Shown here piece by piece: positions 1 to 7,381 of a stretch of 36,444 nucleotides of DNA (position 1 is the first letter of the stretch; each line of letters starts with the position of its first letter). The notes beneath the pieces are model-generated. The model was not told the origin of the DNA and made no database searches. It saw nothing but the letters and a program-made list of their open reading frames with translations. Origin of the DNA: a virus; IMG/VR virus record IMGVR_UViG_3300042465_001527, positions 1 to 36,444 of that record; one strand, written 5' to 3'. The translations under genes were made by a program, and so were the position numbers.

Positions 1-977
1 CCTTGACCGTGGCCAGCCAAAAGCACATTGGTGTCAACTTCACTTCTGCTGAATTGACCATGCAATTGGATGACTTCGCAGAGCGTGTGTTGAAGCCTCG
101 TATCAGCCAGTTGGCCAGCTCCATCGACGCTGATGTCGCCAATGCTTACAAGAGCATTGGTAACACCGTGGGCACTCCTGGCACCACTCCTTCGACTTCT
201 TTGGTGCTGTTGCAAGCCCAGCAGAAGCTGAACGAGAACGCCGCTGTGATGAACCCCCGTTATGCCACCGTCAACCCCGCCGCTAACGCTGGTTTGGTTG
301 AAGGCATGAAGGGTTTGTTCAACCCCACCGACACCATCAGCCGCCAATTCAAGAACGGCATGATGGGCATGGGCGTGTTGGGCTTTGACGAGATCAACAT
401 GTCTCAGTCAATCAAGCAGCACTCTACCGGCACCCGCGCCGCCACCGGCACCGTCACTGCTGCCGCCGTGACCGCTGAAGGTTCTGCTACGCTGACGCTG
501 ACTGTTGGTACTGGTGAAACCATCGCCGTTGGTGACGTGTTCACGATTGCTGACTGCTTTGCTGTGAACCCACAGACCCGTGAGTCCACCGGCTCGCTGT
601 TCCAGTTCGTGGCTTTGGCATCAACGACTGCCACCACCACCGCTACTGTGACCGTGGCTCCGATGTACTCGGCCAACCATGCTCTGGCTACCATGCTGAC
701 TTTGCCAGCTAACGCTAAGGCCGTGGTGTTTGTGGGTGCTGCCTCAACCCAGTACCCCCAAAACTTGGTCTACCACAAGGACGCCATCACGTTCGCTACC
801 GCTGACTTGTTGCTGCCCCAGGGCGTAGACATGGCCGCGCGCGCCGTTCACAATGGCATCAGCTTGCGTGTGGTTCGCCAGTACGACATCAACAACGACC
901 GTATGCCTTGCCGTATTGACGTGTTGTACGGTTTTTCCACCATTCGTCCTCAAATGGCCTGCCGCATTTGGGGTTGA
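1..977 (+). CDS. Major capsid (coat) protein, C-terminal part (P22 gp5-like), partial
   Basis: This is the larger part of the coat protein that forms the icosahedral head shell; the first in-frame codon begins at base 3 and about 325 residues follow. The N-terminal 74 codons lie at the other end of the window (36223-36444). The sequence just after the break (ASQKHIGVNFTSAELTM, then DDFAERVLKPRI) is typical of P22-type coat proteins as I know them. A Thr/Val/Ala-rich beta region at residues 140-215 sits where P22 coat has its inserted I-domain, and contains GDVFTIADCFAVNP. The apparent TTG at base 3 is an internal Leu codon, not a start. Scaffold lies upstream across the junction and beta-rich structural genes lie downstream. 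The family call is confident; the exact total length (about 400 residues) depends on the junction. Confidence 0.9.
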   Translation, partial: LTVASQKHIGVNFTSAELTMQLDDFAERVLKPRISQLASSIDADVANAYKSIGNTVGTPGTTPSTSLVLLQAQQKLNENAAVMNPRYATVNPAANAGLVEGMKGLFNPTDTISRQFKNGMMGMGVLGFDEINMSQSIKQHSTGTRAATGTVTAAAVTAEGSATLTLTVGTGETIAVGDVFTIADCFAVNPQTRESTGSLFQFVALASTTATTTATVTVAPMYSANHALATMLTLPANAKAVVFVGAASTQYPQNLVYHKDAITFATADLLLPQGVDMAARAVHNGISLRVVRQYDINNDRMPCRIDVLYGFSTIRPQMACRIWG

Positions 978-985
978 TCTGAAAC

Positions 986-1003
986 GGGGCTTTGGCCCCT
1001 TTC
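986..1003 (+). terminator. Weak hairpin after the coat gene
   Basis: GGGGC, a four-base loop, then GCCCC, followed by a short T-rich run (TTTCTTC) 9 bases after the coat stop codon. The stem is only 5 bp and the T tract is interrupted. It may attenuate transcription or stabilise the abundant coat mRNA rather than terminate fully. Confidence 0.4.
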
Positions 1004-1033
1004 TTCGTAACATCTTTTTGAAGGAAATTTATC

Positions 1034-1444
1034 ATGGCTTTACCTAATGGCGCAGGTGGTTATCAAGTCGGTGCTGGCAACCGTCAAGAAACCCTTATGA
1101 GTGCAATGGCTGCACCGCAAACCGCAACTACAACCGCAACTTTGACCGCCGCTCAAGTGGTCAACCAGATGCTGGTTGCAAACCCCGGTTCTGGTGCTCC
1201 CGCCGTTTACACTTTGCCCACCGCAGCGTTGATCGACGCCGCCGTGCCCAACGCCACCGTTGGCAGCACGTTTGATCTGTCGCTGGTTAACATCGGCACC
1301 AGTTCGGGCACCGCAGCACTGGCAACCGCTACCGGCATCACCGACGGCGGCAACGCTTTTGTTGCGCTGGCGATCACAACTAGCGCAATGTTCCGGTTCC
1401 TTAAAACCGGCGACGCTGCGTACACTGTGTACAAAATGGCCTAA
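1034..1444 (+). CDS. Hypothetical virion protein, possible head decoration protein
   Basis: A 136-residue protein rich in Ala, Thr and Gly, with alternating small and hydrophobic residues that suggest an all-beta fold (TATLTAAQVVNQML; TFDLSLVNIGTSSGTAAL). It has no signal peptide, membrane segment or catalytic motif. A clear ribosome site (AAGGAA) lies 10 bases before the ATG. It sits directly after the coat gene and has its own terminator-like hairpin behind it, as expected for a highly expressed capsid accessory protein. Decoration protein is a positional inference; I do not recognise the family. Confidence 0.75.
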   Translation: MALPNGAGGYQVGAGNRQETLMSAMAAPQTATTTATLTAAQVVNQMLVANPGSGAPAVYTLPTAALIDAAVPNATVGSTFDLSLVNIGTSSGTAALATATGITDGGNAFVALAITTSAMFRFLKTGDAAYTVYKMA

Positions 1445-1450
1445 ACCTAA

Positions 1451-1475
1451 TGGGGGCGTTTGCCCCCATTTTTCC
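1451..1475 (+). terminator. Rho-independent terminator
   Basis: A 7-bp perfect stem (TGGGGGC / GCCCCCA) with a 4-base loop is followed at once by TTTTT, 7 bases after the stop of the preceding gene. It would limit readthrough from coat and its partner into the next structural genes. Confidence 0.75.
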
Positions 1476-1503
1476 CTTTTGGAACTGATAAAGGAATTTA
1501 ATC

Positions 1504-2100
1504 ATGGCAAATAACAAACCCATTGGCGTTGCATACGCCGATCCCCAACTGGATTCGTTTCAAATTGGCGCAGCTAACGATCCAATTGCGATCACTTCTG
1601 CTGGTGTTCTGAACGGCGCGTATGCCACCACTTCAGCAACGTCGGGCGACACTCGTCTTAACTTTAACCGGCTGACCTTTACTTCGACTGGCTCTGGTGA
1701 AACTGCTCGTTTTTTGACCCGCGTAACTGGCGCTAACGGCGCTACAGGCGGCACCATCAACGGCGCACACGTCAGCACCTCGGTCAACACTGGCGGTACT
1801 ATCAGCGGCGCGGCCAACGCCATTCGTGCAACTATTGGTGGCACGTCCACCAACCCCGGCGGTACCTTGGCGGCTTTGCAACTGGACTCTGACTTTGCAT
1901 CTGGCGGCACCTGGAGCAATGCCTCCTTCTTGCGCGTGACCAACTCGGGCACGGGCGAAGTGGGCAACTTTGCTTTGATGCCTGCGGTCAGTGCAACTGG
2001 CGTGTTCCGCGCTAAAGTGGGTTCGCCCGTGGTCAGCCATACCATCCCCGTGGTTAGCGGCGGCACGACCTACTACATCATGGTTAGCTCGATTGCCTGA
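1504..2100 (+). CDS. Hypothetical beta-rich structural protein
   Basis: A 198-residue protein dominated by Gly, Thr, Ser, Ala and Asn in repeated beta-strand-like segments (GGTINGAHVSTSVNTGGTISG; GGTLAALQLDSDFASGGTW). This resembles a beta-helix or head-fibre/decoration composition. No membrane segment or enzymatic motif is visible. An AAGGAA ribosome site precedes the ATG. The preceding 136-residue gene has a similar composition, and both lie between coat and the gp4-like adaptor, so a role on the capsid surface is plausible. The family is not recognised. Confidence 0.75.
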   Translation: MANNKPIGVAYADPQLDSFQIGAANDPIAITSAGVLNGAYATTSATSGDTRLNFNRLTFTSTGSGETARFLTRVTGANGATGGTINGAHVSTSVNTGGTISGAANAIRATIGGTSTNPGGTLAALQLDSDFASGGTWSNASFLRVTNSGTGEVGNFALMPAVSATGVFRAKVGSPVVSHTIPVVSGGTTYYIMVSSIA

Positions 2101-2261
2101 TGGTAATCACCAAAGAGTTTCTCATTGGGGAAATTCAATCGCTTGAGCAAGAGATTGGGAAGGCGCAAGCCTTTCTGACTCAAGCTCAAGCGGTTTTAAA
2201 CGCTTATCAAATGCTTGATCGTAGATTGGATGAGCCAGAACCAACACCCATGGAAGAATAA
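2100..2261 (+). CDS. Small coiled-coil protein (53 aa)
   Basis: The ATG overlaps the TGA of the upstream gene (TGATG), and its TAA overlaps the next ATG, so it is translationally coupled on both sides. The product is charged and helical, with heptad-like spacing (EIQSLEQEIGKAQAFLTQAQ) and a Pro/Glu-rich tail. It is small and cytosolic or a virion accessory. Tight packing and clean helical character support a real gene. The function is unknown; chaperone-like or virion assembly roles would fit the location. Confidence 0.65.
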   Translation: MVITKEFLIGEIQSLEQEIGKAQAFLTQAQAVLNAYQMLDRRLDEPEPTPMEE

Positions 2262-2458
2262 TGCCTATCATTTACATGTCTCACCCCGTTCACGGCGCAA
2301 AGATTGCGTCGATGGAACTTGAAGCTGTAGCAGATGAACAAAATGGTTGGACACGCTATACTCTTGACACGCCAATCGATGTTGAAGAGGCGGCTCCACA
2401 GGAAGTAAAACGTAGACGTGGCCGTCCTGTTGTTGAGGCGGTCGAACTAGGAGCGTAA
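2261..2458 (+). CDS. Hypothetical 65-aa protein with AT-hook-like tail
   Basis: The start codon overlaps the previous stop (TAATG). The N-terminal half is a short beta-like segment (MPIIYMSHPVHGAKIASME); the C-terminal part contains KRRRGRPV, close to the RGRP core of AT-hook minor-groove binders, followed by an acidic end. It ends 2 bases before the gp4-like gene. DNA contact is suggested only by the RGRP motif; otherwise the function is unknown. Confidence 0.65.
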   Translation: MPIIYMSHPVHGAKIASMELEAVADEQNGWTRYTLDTPIDVEEAAPQEVKRRRGRPVVEAVELGA

Positions 2459-2460
2459 AG

Positions 2461-3192
2461 ATGGCCACCTACTCTGCTGCCGATCAGATCAACCGGGCGC
2501 TGCGGCTGCTGGGTGTGCTGGCTGAGGGCGAAACTCCCTCCGCATCAGTGTCTGAAGACGCCTTGATGGCGCTTAATCAAATGATCGACTCTTGGAATAC
2601 CGAGCGTCTGTCTGTCTTTTGCACCATCGACCAGATCGTCAACTGGCCGGTTGGTTCCATTGAAGAAACCCTTGGCCCCACCGGCTCCTTGGTGCGTTTA
2701 AACGGCACTGCCGTGCGGCCTGTTTTGGTTGACGACGCCACCTACTTCAAAGACCCTGGCACCGGAGTGTCGTATGGCCTCAAGCTGATCAATCAGCAAC
2801 AATACAACGGCATCGCGGTCAAGACCGTGACCTCGACCTTTCCCCAAGTCATGTTCGTCAACATGACCTACCCAGACGTCACGATCAACATTTACCCGCG
2901 CCCCACACGTTTGCTTGAGTTCCACTTTATCAGCGTGCAAGAGCTCAGTCAGCCTGCCAATTTGGCAACCAACATTCTGTTTCCACCTGGGTATCTACGG
3001 GCTTTTGCGTACAACTTGGCCATGGAGTTTGCGCCTGAATTTGGCGTCGAGCCCAGCCCTCAAGTGCAGCGCATTGCCATGACCAGCAAGCGCAACTTGA
3101 AGCGCATCAACAACCCAGATGACATCATGTCAATGCCGTATTCGCTGATCGCCACTCGTCAACGTTTTAACATTTACGCAGGAAATTACTAA
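2461..3192 (+). CDS. Head-tail adaptor / tail accessory factor, P22 gp4-like
   Basis: A 243-residue protein whose first 60 residues (ADQINRALRLLGVLAEGE..., EDALMALNQMIDSWNTERLSVF) match the helical N-terminus I associate with P22 gp4 tail accessory factors. In P22, gp4 rings assemble under the portal and start closure of the DNA-filled head. The remainder is mixed alpha/beta. It is longer than P22 gp4 (166 residues), as in many environmental relatives. It lies between coat and the gp10-like hub, as in P22. It sits two bases after the upstream stop in a compact late operon. Confidence 0.85.
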   Translation: MATYSAADQINRALRLLGVLAEGETPSASVSEDALMALNQMIDSWNTERLSVFCTIDQIVNWPVGSIEETLGPTGSLVRLNGTAVRPVLVDDATYFKDPGTGVSYGLKLINQQQYNGIAVKTVTSTFPQVMFVNMTYPDVTINIYPRPTRLLEFHFISVQELSQPANLATNILFPPGYLRAFAYNLAMEFAPEFGVEPSPQVQRIAMTSKRNLKRINNPDDIMSMPYSLIATRQRFNIYAGNY

Positions 3193-3193
3193 C

Positions 3194-3928
3194 ATGGCCA
3201 CCATTGCAATCACCTCCCTTCCCGCCGCAACTGCTGCTGCCACTACTGATGTTTTGCCAATTGTGCAATCAGGCACAACTAAACAAGTCACCAACGCGCT
3301 GTTGTTTACCAATTCAACTTTGGTTGCGCCCGCGCTTGGTACGCCCGCCAGTGGCGTTTTGGCCAACTGCACGGGTTTGCCAATTGCAACGGGCGTATCT
3401 AATTTAGGTACAGGTGTGGCAACATTTTTGACAACCCCCTCAAGTGCAAACTTGTTGGCAGCTTTAACTGATGAAACAGGTACGGGGGCAAATGTATTTG
3501 CCAACACCCCCACATTGGTGGCTCCAATTCTTGGTACGCCAACATCAGGAACTCTTACTTCATGTACGGGATTGCCGCTAACAACTGGCGTAACTGGTGC
3601 TTTGCCAGTAGCAAATGGTGGCACTGGTGCATCAGCAGCAGTTCAAGCATTGAGTGGCCCAGGTGCGGTAAATATCACAAGTCTTGCCACTGCTTTTACC
3701 TCCACTGGTACTGGCAATGCGTTGACACTTGCAGATGGCGCTCAAGGCCAACTTAAGACAATTATTTATGTCGCAGAAGCTGCTGGCGGTGATACTGGTG
3801 TCTTGACCCCTACCAACCTTGGCAGCGGAACCACAATCACTTTTAACGCGGTTGGAGATTCAGCAACTCTTCAGTTTGCTGGCACTGACTGGTGGGTTGT
3901 TGGATTCCGTGGTGCTGTAGTAGCTTAA
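3194..3928 (+). CDS. Tail-fibre-like repeat protein with anchor motif
   Basis: A 244-residue protein. Residues 1-36 (ITSLPAAT..., TDVLPIVQSGTTKQV) form an N-terminal module shared with the fibre gene at 31956. Two copies of an approximately 25-residue repeat follow, at residues 43-67 and 108-132 (LVAPxLGTPxSGxL then CTGLPxxTGV), and then ALPVANGGTG, a motif common in phage fibres and tail knobs. The C-terminal 80 residues look like a beta-sandwich tip. It is inserted between the gp4-like and gp10-like genes and its stop overlaps the gp10 ATG. A short fibre or head/tail-attached adhesin is likely; the binding target is unknown. Confidence 0.75.
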   Translation: MATIAITSLPAATAAATTDVLPIVQSGTTKQVTNALLFTNSTLVAPALGTPASGVLANCTGLPIATGVSNLGTGVATFLTTPSSANLLAALTDETGTGANVFANTPTLVAPILGTPTSGTLTSCTGLPLTTGVTGALPVANGGTGASAAVQALSGPGAVNITSLATAFTSTGTGNALTLADGAQGQLKTIIYVAEAAGGDTGVLTPTNLGSGTTITFNAVGDSATLQFAGTDWWVVGFRGAVVA

Positions 3929-5568
3929 TGAAAACGCCTATCCTTGGCTCGACCTATGTGACCCGCAGCATCAATGCTGCGAACGCCCGCATGGTCAACC
4001 TGTTTCCAGAAGTTATCCCCGAGGGCGGTAAAGAGCCTGCATTCTTGCAGCGTTGCCCAGGCTTGGCGCTTTTGTCAACGGTGGGCGCTGGCCCGGTTCG
4101 TGGGCTGTGGGCGTTTTCGCCTAATGATGGCGTGGGTTTTGTGGTGTCAGGCACCCAGCTCTACAAGATCGACAACGCTTATACGCCCACGCTGATCGGC
4201 ACCGTGGCCGGTTCTGGGCCGGTCAGCATGGCCGACAACGGCACGCAACTGTTCATTGCAGCCAATGGGCCGAGCTACATCTACAACAACACCACCAACG
4301 CCTTTGGCCAGATCACTGACCCAGATTTCCCCGGCGCGGTGACTGTCTGTTATCTGGACGGCTATTTTGTGTTCAACGAACCCAATAGTCAAAAAATGTG
4401 GGTTACAACGCTTCTGGACGGCACGTCCATTGACCCGCTTGAGTTTGCCAGCACTGAAGGGTCGCCTGACGGCCTGCTGGCCGTGGTGTCCAACTTCCGC
4501 GAGGTTTGGGCCTTTGGCACAAACTCCATTGAGGTCTGGTACGACTCAGGCGCCACAGACTTCCCCTTGCAACGCATCCAAGGCGCGTTCAACGAGCTTG
4601 GCTGCGCTGCCCCCTATTCCATTGCCAAGATGGACAATGGCCTGTTTTGGCTGGGCCGGGATCGCCGGGGCCAAGGCATCGTCTACCGGGCCAACGGTTA
4701 CCAAGGCCAGCGCATCTCAACCCATGCGGTTGAATGGCAAATCCAGCAATACAGCGATATGTCGGACGCCATTGCGTACACTTATCAACAGGATGGCCAC
4801 AGCTTTTACGTGCTGATCTTCCCCACGGCCAACACCACTTGGGTGTACGACGCGGCCACCCAAGCCTGGCATGAGCGAGCGGGCTTTGCCGAAGGCGCGT
4901 TTACCCGACACCGTAGCAACTGCCAGATGGCGTTTAACAACAAGATTGTTGTTGGCGACTATGAGAACGGCAATATTTACGCCTTCGACCTTGACGTGTA
5001 CGCCGACAATGGCCAGATTCAAAAATGGCTGCGCACCTGGCGGGCGCTGCCCACGGGGCAAAACAATCTCAAGCGCACGGCCCATCACAGCTTGCAATTG
5101 GATTGCGAAACGGGCGTAGGGTTAAACCTATACCCTGCATACGCCAGCGAAAACATAGATACTGAGTCGGGGTTAAACCTTGTGGCTCAGTATGTGCAAA
5201 CATTTTTGGCCACTCAATCAGGCGACATATTGACCACTGAAGCCGGGGACGGTTTTGAACCGTTAGGGCAATACGAATTATCAGATACTGACATTACGGG
5301 CTATGAAATTGTTACCAATTCGTACCCTGCTGCACCAGGCTACGACCCTGAAGCCATGTTGCGTTGGTCAGATGACGGCGGGCACACTTGGTCAAACGAG
5401 CATTGGTCACCACTTGGCAGGATTGGCGCCTATGGCCACCGGACGTTTTGGCGGCGGCTCGGCATGACAGTCAAGCTGCGGGATCGTGTCTATGAGCTGT
5501 CCATGACTGACCCGGTCAAAGTGGCCATCATGGGTGCCGAGTTAATTATTAGCCCAACCAATGCCTAG
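3928..5568 (+). CDS. Tail hub / packaged-DNA stabilisation protein, P22 gp10-like
   Basis: A 546-residue protein. The start (MKTPILGSTYVTRSINAANARMVNLFPE) and the string of beta repeats (GLWAFSPNDGVGFVVSGTQLYKI, YLDGYFVFNEPNSQKMW, EVWAFGTNSIEVWYDSG) are typical of the gp10/Phage_stabilise family, which forms the hub below gp4 and seals the portal channel. The ATG at 3928 overlaps the previous stop (TAATG); an in-frame ATG 36 bases upstream lies inside the preceding gene and is disfavoured. P22 gp10 is 472 residues; much of the excess appears to be an insertion at about residues 395-455, with more AT-rich codons, before the conserved-looking RWSDDGGHTWSNEHW segment. Confidence 0.88.
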   Translation: MKTPILGSTYVTRSINAANARMVNLFPEVIPEGGKEPAFLQRCPGLALLSTVGAGPVRGLWAFSPNDGVGFVVSGTQLYKIDNAYTPTLIGTVAGSGPVSMADNGTQLFIAANGPSYIYNNTTNAFGQITDPDFPGAVTVCYLDGYFVFNEPNSQKMWVTTLLDGTSIDPLEFASTEGSPDGLLAVVSNFREVWAFGTNSIEVWYDSGATDFPLQRIQGAFNELGCAAPYSIAKMDNGLFWLGRDRRGQGIVYRANGYQGQRISTHAVEWQIQQYSDMSDAIAYTYQQDGHSFYVLIFPTANTTWVYDAATQAWHERAGFAEGAFTRHRSNCQMAFNNKIVVGDYENGNIYAFDLDVYADNGQIQKWLRTWRALPTGQNNLKRTAHHSLQLDCETGVGLNLYPAYASENIDTESGLNLVAQYVQTFLATQSGDILTTEAGDGFEPLGQYELSDTDITGYEIVTNSYPAAPGYDPEAMLRWSDDGGHTWSNEHWSPLGRIGAYGHRTFWRRLGMTVKLRDRVYELSMTDPVKVAIMGAELIISPTNA

Positions 5569-6253
5569 CCCAAACGCGACGCCTACGCCCATTACACCCC
5601 CCAGGGTGCCGTTGATTGACCCGCGTACCGGGTTGATTGACCGGGCGTGGTACTTGTTCTTTCTGTCGCTTAACGACATTGCCACGGCGGTTGTTGACGA
5701 TTCTGGGCTTACGTTTAGTTCCGAGTCGCTGCTTGCGTCCTATGACGCCGCGCTTCGCCTAGTCAATCAAGAGTTGCAAACGCTGCCGCCCGTCGTTACC
5801 TTACCGATTCCTGACGTATTGACTGACTGCTGTTCGGCGTTGGTGTCTCAGATGGCTGAGATGCAAAAGCAAATTGAAGGGTTGCAAGCGCAACCCATTC
5901 TTGACATCGGCGCAATCAACGCATCTATTGCCGCGCTGTCAACCGTGCCAGTGACTGTAACGGCAGACTTTACAGTGGGCACCAGCAACTGGTACATCAA
6001 CAATAAGTCGGGCTCGACCTGTACAGTCACCTTACCAACTGCATCCACATTCCCTGGTGGGTACTTGACCTTCCAAAATTATCAAGCCCAGACGCTGGTG
6101 TCAGCGTCCAGCAACGTCGTCCCCCAAGCGGGCGGGGCGGCGGGCACCGCAATCCTCTTGGCAGTTGCAGGCAATTGGGCGACAATGGTGTCTGACGGCA
6201 CCAATTGGGTCATCATGCAAGCTGCCGCTAACAATTGCCTTTTACTGGAGTAA
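5561..6253 (+). CDS. Structural protein in the tail-needle position
   Basis: A 230-residue protein overlapping the gp10-like gene by 8 bases. It has a Pro-rich head with PLIDPRTGLIDRAWYLFFLSLND (residues 17-39), a motif I know from many phage tail proteins; a helical middle (residues 50-120) with QMAEMQKQIEGLQ heptad spacing; and a beta-rich C-terminal domain (TVGTSNWYINNKSGSTCTVTLP). Its position after gp10 and its length match P22 gp26 (233 residues, tail needle), and the head-coil-knob layout is compatible, but I see no direct sequence match. Tail needle or distal tail plug is an inference. Confidence 0.75.
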   Translation: MPSPNATPTPITPPRVPLIDPRTGLIDRAWYLFFLSLNDIATAVVDDSGLTFSSESLLASYDAALRLVNQELQTLPPVVTLPIPDVLTDCCSALVSQMAEMQKQIEGLQAQPILDIGAINASIAALSTVPVTVTADFTVGTSNWYINNKSGSTCTVTLPTASTFPGGYLTFQNYQAQTLVSASSNVVPQAGGAAGTAILLAVAGNWATMVSDGTNWVIMQAAANNCLLLE

Positions 6254-6256
6254 CCC

Positions 6257-6592
6257 ATGACAGTCACCGTCAAAGTCCTTGTTCCCGCCAAAAACGTCGA
6301 GAACAGTCAAACCACCCAGTACACAGCTACTGGCGTCACGGCCATCATCGATAAATTCACAGCCACCAATTACAGCGGCAGCGCTGCAACGATCAGCGTC
6401 AACTTGGTCACGGTGTCTGGGTCTGCCGGCAACTCCAACTTGATTACCAAGACCAAGACGCTCCAAGCGTCTGAGGTCTATACTTTCCCCGAACTGGTGG
6501 GCCAGGTGCTGGGTGTGGGCGACTTCATCAGCACCATTGCAGGCACTGCCACAGCTATCAACATGCGCGTCAGCGGACGCGAAGTGACTTAA
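6257..6592 (+). CDS. Hypothetical small structural protein
   Basis: A 111-residue, beta-rich protein (VTVKVLVPAKNVENSQTTQYT; ISVNLVTVSGSAGNSNLITKTKTL), preceded by a GGAG ribosome site. Alternating polar and hydrophobic strands suggest a single beta-sandwich, like small virion proteins that bind in copies on the head or tail. Its position between the needle-position gene and the first ejection protein corresponds to P22 gene 14, but no similarity is visible by eye. No membrane or enzyme motifs. Confidence 0.7.
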   Translation: MTVTVKVLVPAKNVENSQTTQYTATGVTAIIDKFTATNYSGSAATISVNLVTVSGSAGNSNLITKTKTLQASEVYTFPELVGQVLGVGDFISTIAGTATAINMRVSGREVT

Positions 6593-6602
6593 GGAGTTTG
6601 AT

Positions 6603-7373
6603 ATGGCCGCATGGATGATCCCCGCCGCGATTTTTGGTGGCGCACTATTGGGCAGCAGCGCGTCGCGCAGTGCGGCCAGCACTCAGGCAGACGCTGCCAG
6701 CCGCGCGTCTGATGCGCAACTGCAAATGTTCAGAGAGCAAGCGGCGCTGCAAGAGCCGTTTCGCCAAGCTGGTGTGCGTGCGCTACCCCAACTTGAAGCG
6801 CAGCGCAACATGATGCCGGGAGCGTTTACTGGCCAAGTCAACTTGGGTCAAGACCCGGGCTATGCGTTCCGATTGTCGGAAGGCCAGAAAGCGCTGGATC
6901 GAAGCGCTGCTGCCAGGGGTGGCTTGATCTCAGGCGGGGCGTTAAAGGCCGCGCAACGGTTCGGCCAAGACTTGGGTAGCCAAGAGTACCAAAACGCCTA
7001 CAACCGGGCGCTGACGGGCTACAACGCCAACGTAGCGCGTGAGGCCACAGGCTACAACCGTTTGGCAGCTCTTGCGGGCATTGGTCAGACGGCCACGGGT
7101 CAAATTGGCGCTGCGGGGCAAAACGCCGCGGCCAACATGGGCAATCTAATGACATCCGGTGCAGCCGCAAGCGCGGCGGGTCAAGTCGGTGCGGCCAACG
7201 CTTTGACCGGCGGCTTGAGCACATACTTGAACTACAACCAAGGCAACAACTTGGTCAATGCACTTAACGCCCGTAACGTCAGTATGAACCCCTACTATGG
7301 CGGCGGCGGTGGATATGGCGGCGGCGACTATGGCACTGGCAGCCGCGCCGGAATGATTGACACACCTTTTTGA
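6603..7373 (+). CDS. Ejection (DNA-transfer) protein, P22 gp7-like
   Basis: A 256-residue protein with a hydrophobic Gly/Ala N-terminus (AAIFGGALLGSSASRSAAS), then a long Ala/Gln-rich helical region (QADAASRASDAQLQMFREQAALQEPF), a segment GYAFRLSEGQKALDRSAAARGGLISGG common in phage injection proteins, and a Gly/Tyr-rich tail (YYGGGGGYGGGDYG). Such proteins are packaged in the head and ejected with the DNA to help form a conduit across the envelope. It heads a three-gene set of 256, 482 and 647 residues, matching P22 gp7-gp20-gp16 (229, 471, 609) in order and approximate size. Confidence 0.82.
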   Translation: MAAWMIPAAIFGGALLGSSASRSAASTQADAASRASDAQLQMFREQAALQEPFRQAGVRALPQLEAQRNMMPGAFTGQVNLGQDPGYAFRLSEGQKALDRSAAARGGLISGGALKAAQRFGQDLGSQEYQNAYNRALTGYNANVAREATGYNRLAALAGIGQTATGQIGAAGQNAAANMGNLMTSGAAASAAGQVGAANALTGGLSTYLNYNQGNNLVNALNARNVSMNPYYGGGGGYGGGDYGTGSRAGMIDTPF

Positions 7374-7381
7374 GGTAAACC

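Noticed and set aside
1560-2066. Long minus-strand frames opposite the structural genes, here and at 404-694, 1207-1434 and 3130-3624.
   Set aside because: They mirror Gly/Thr/Ala-rich genes with strong ribosome sites on the plus strand; their Val/Pro/Ala-rich translations are typical antisense artefacts.
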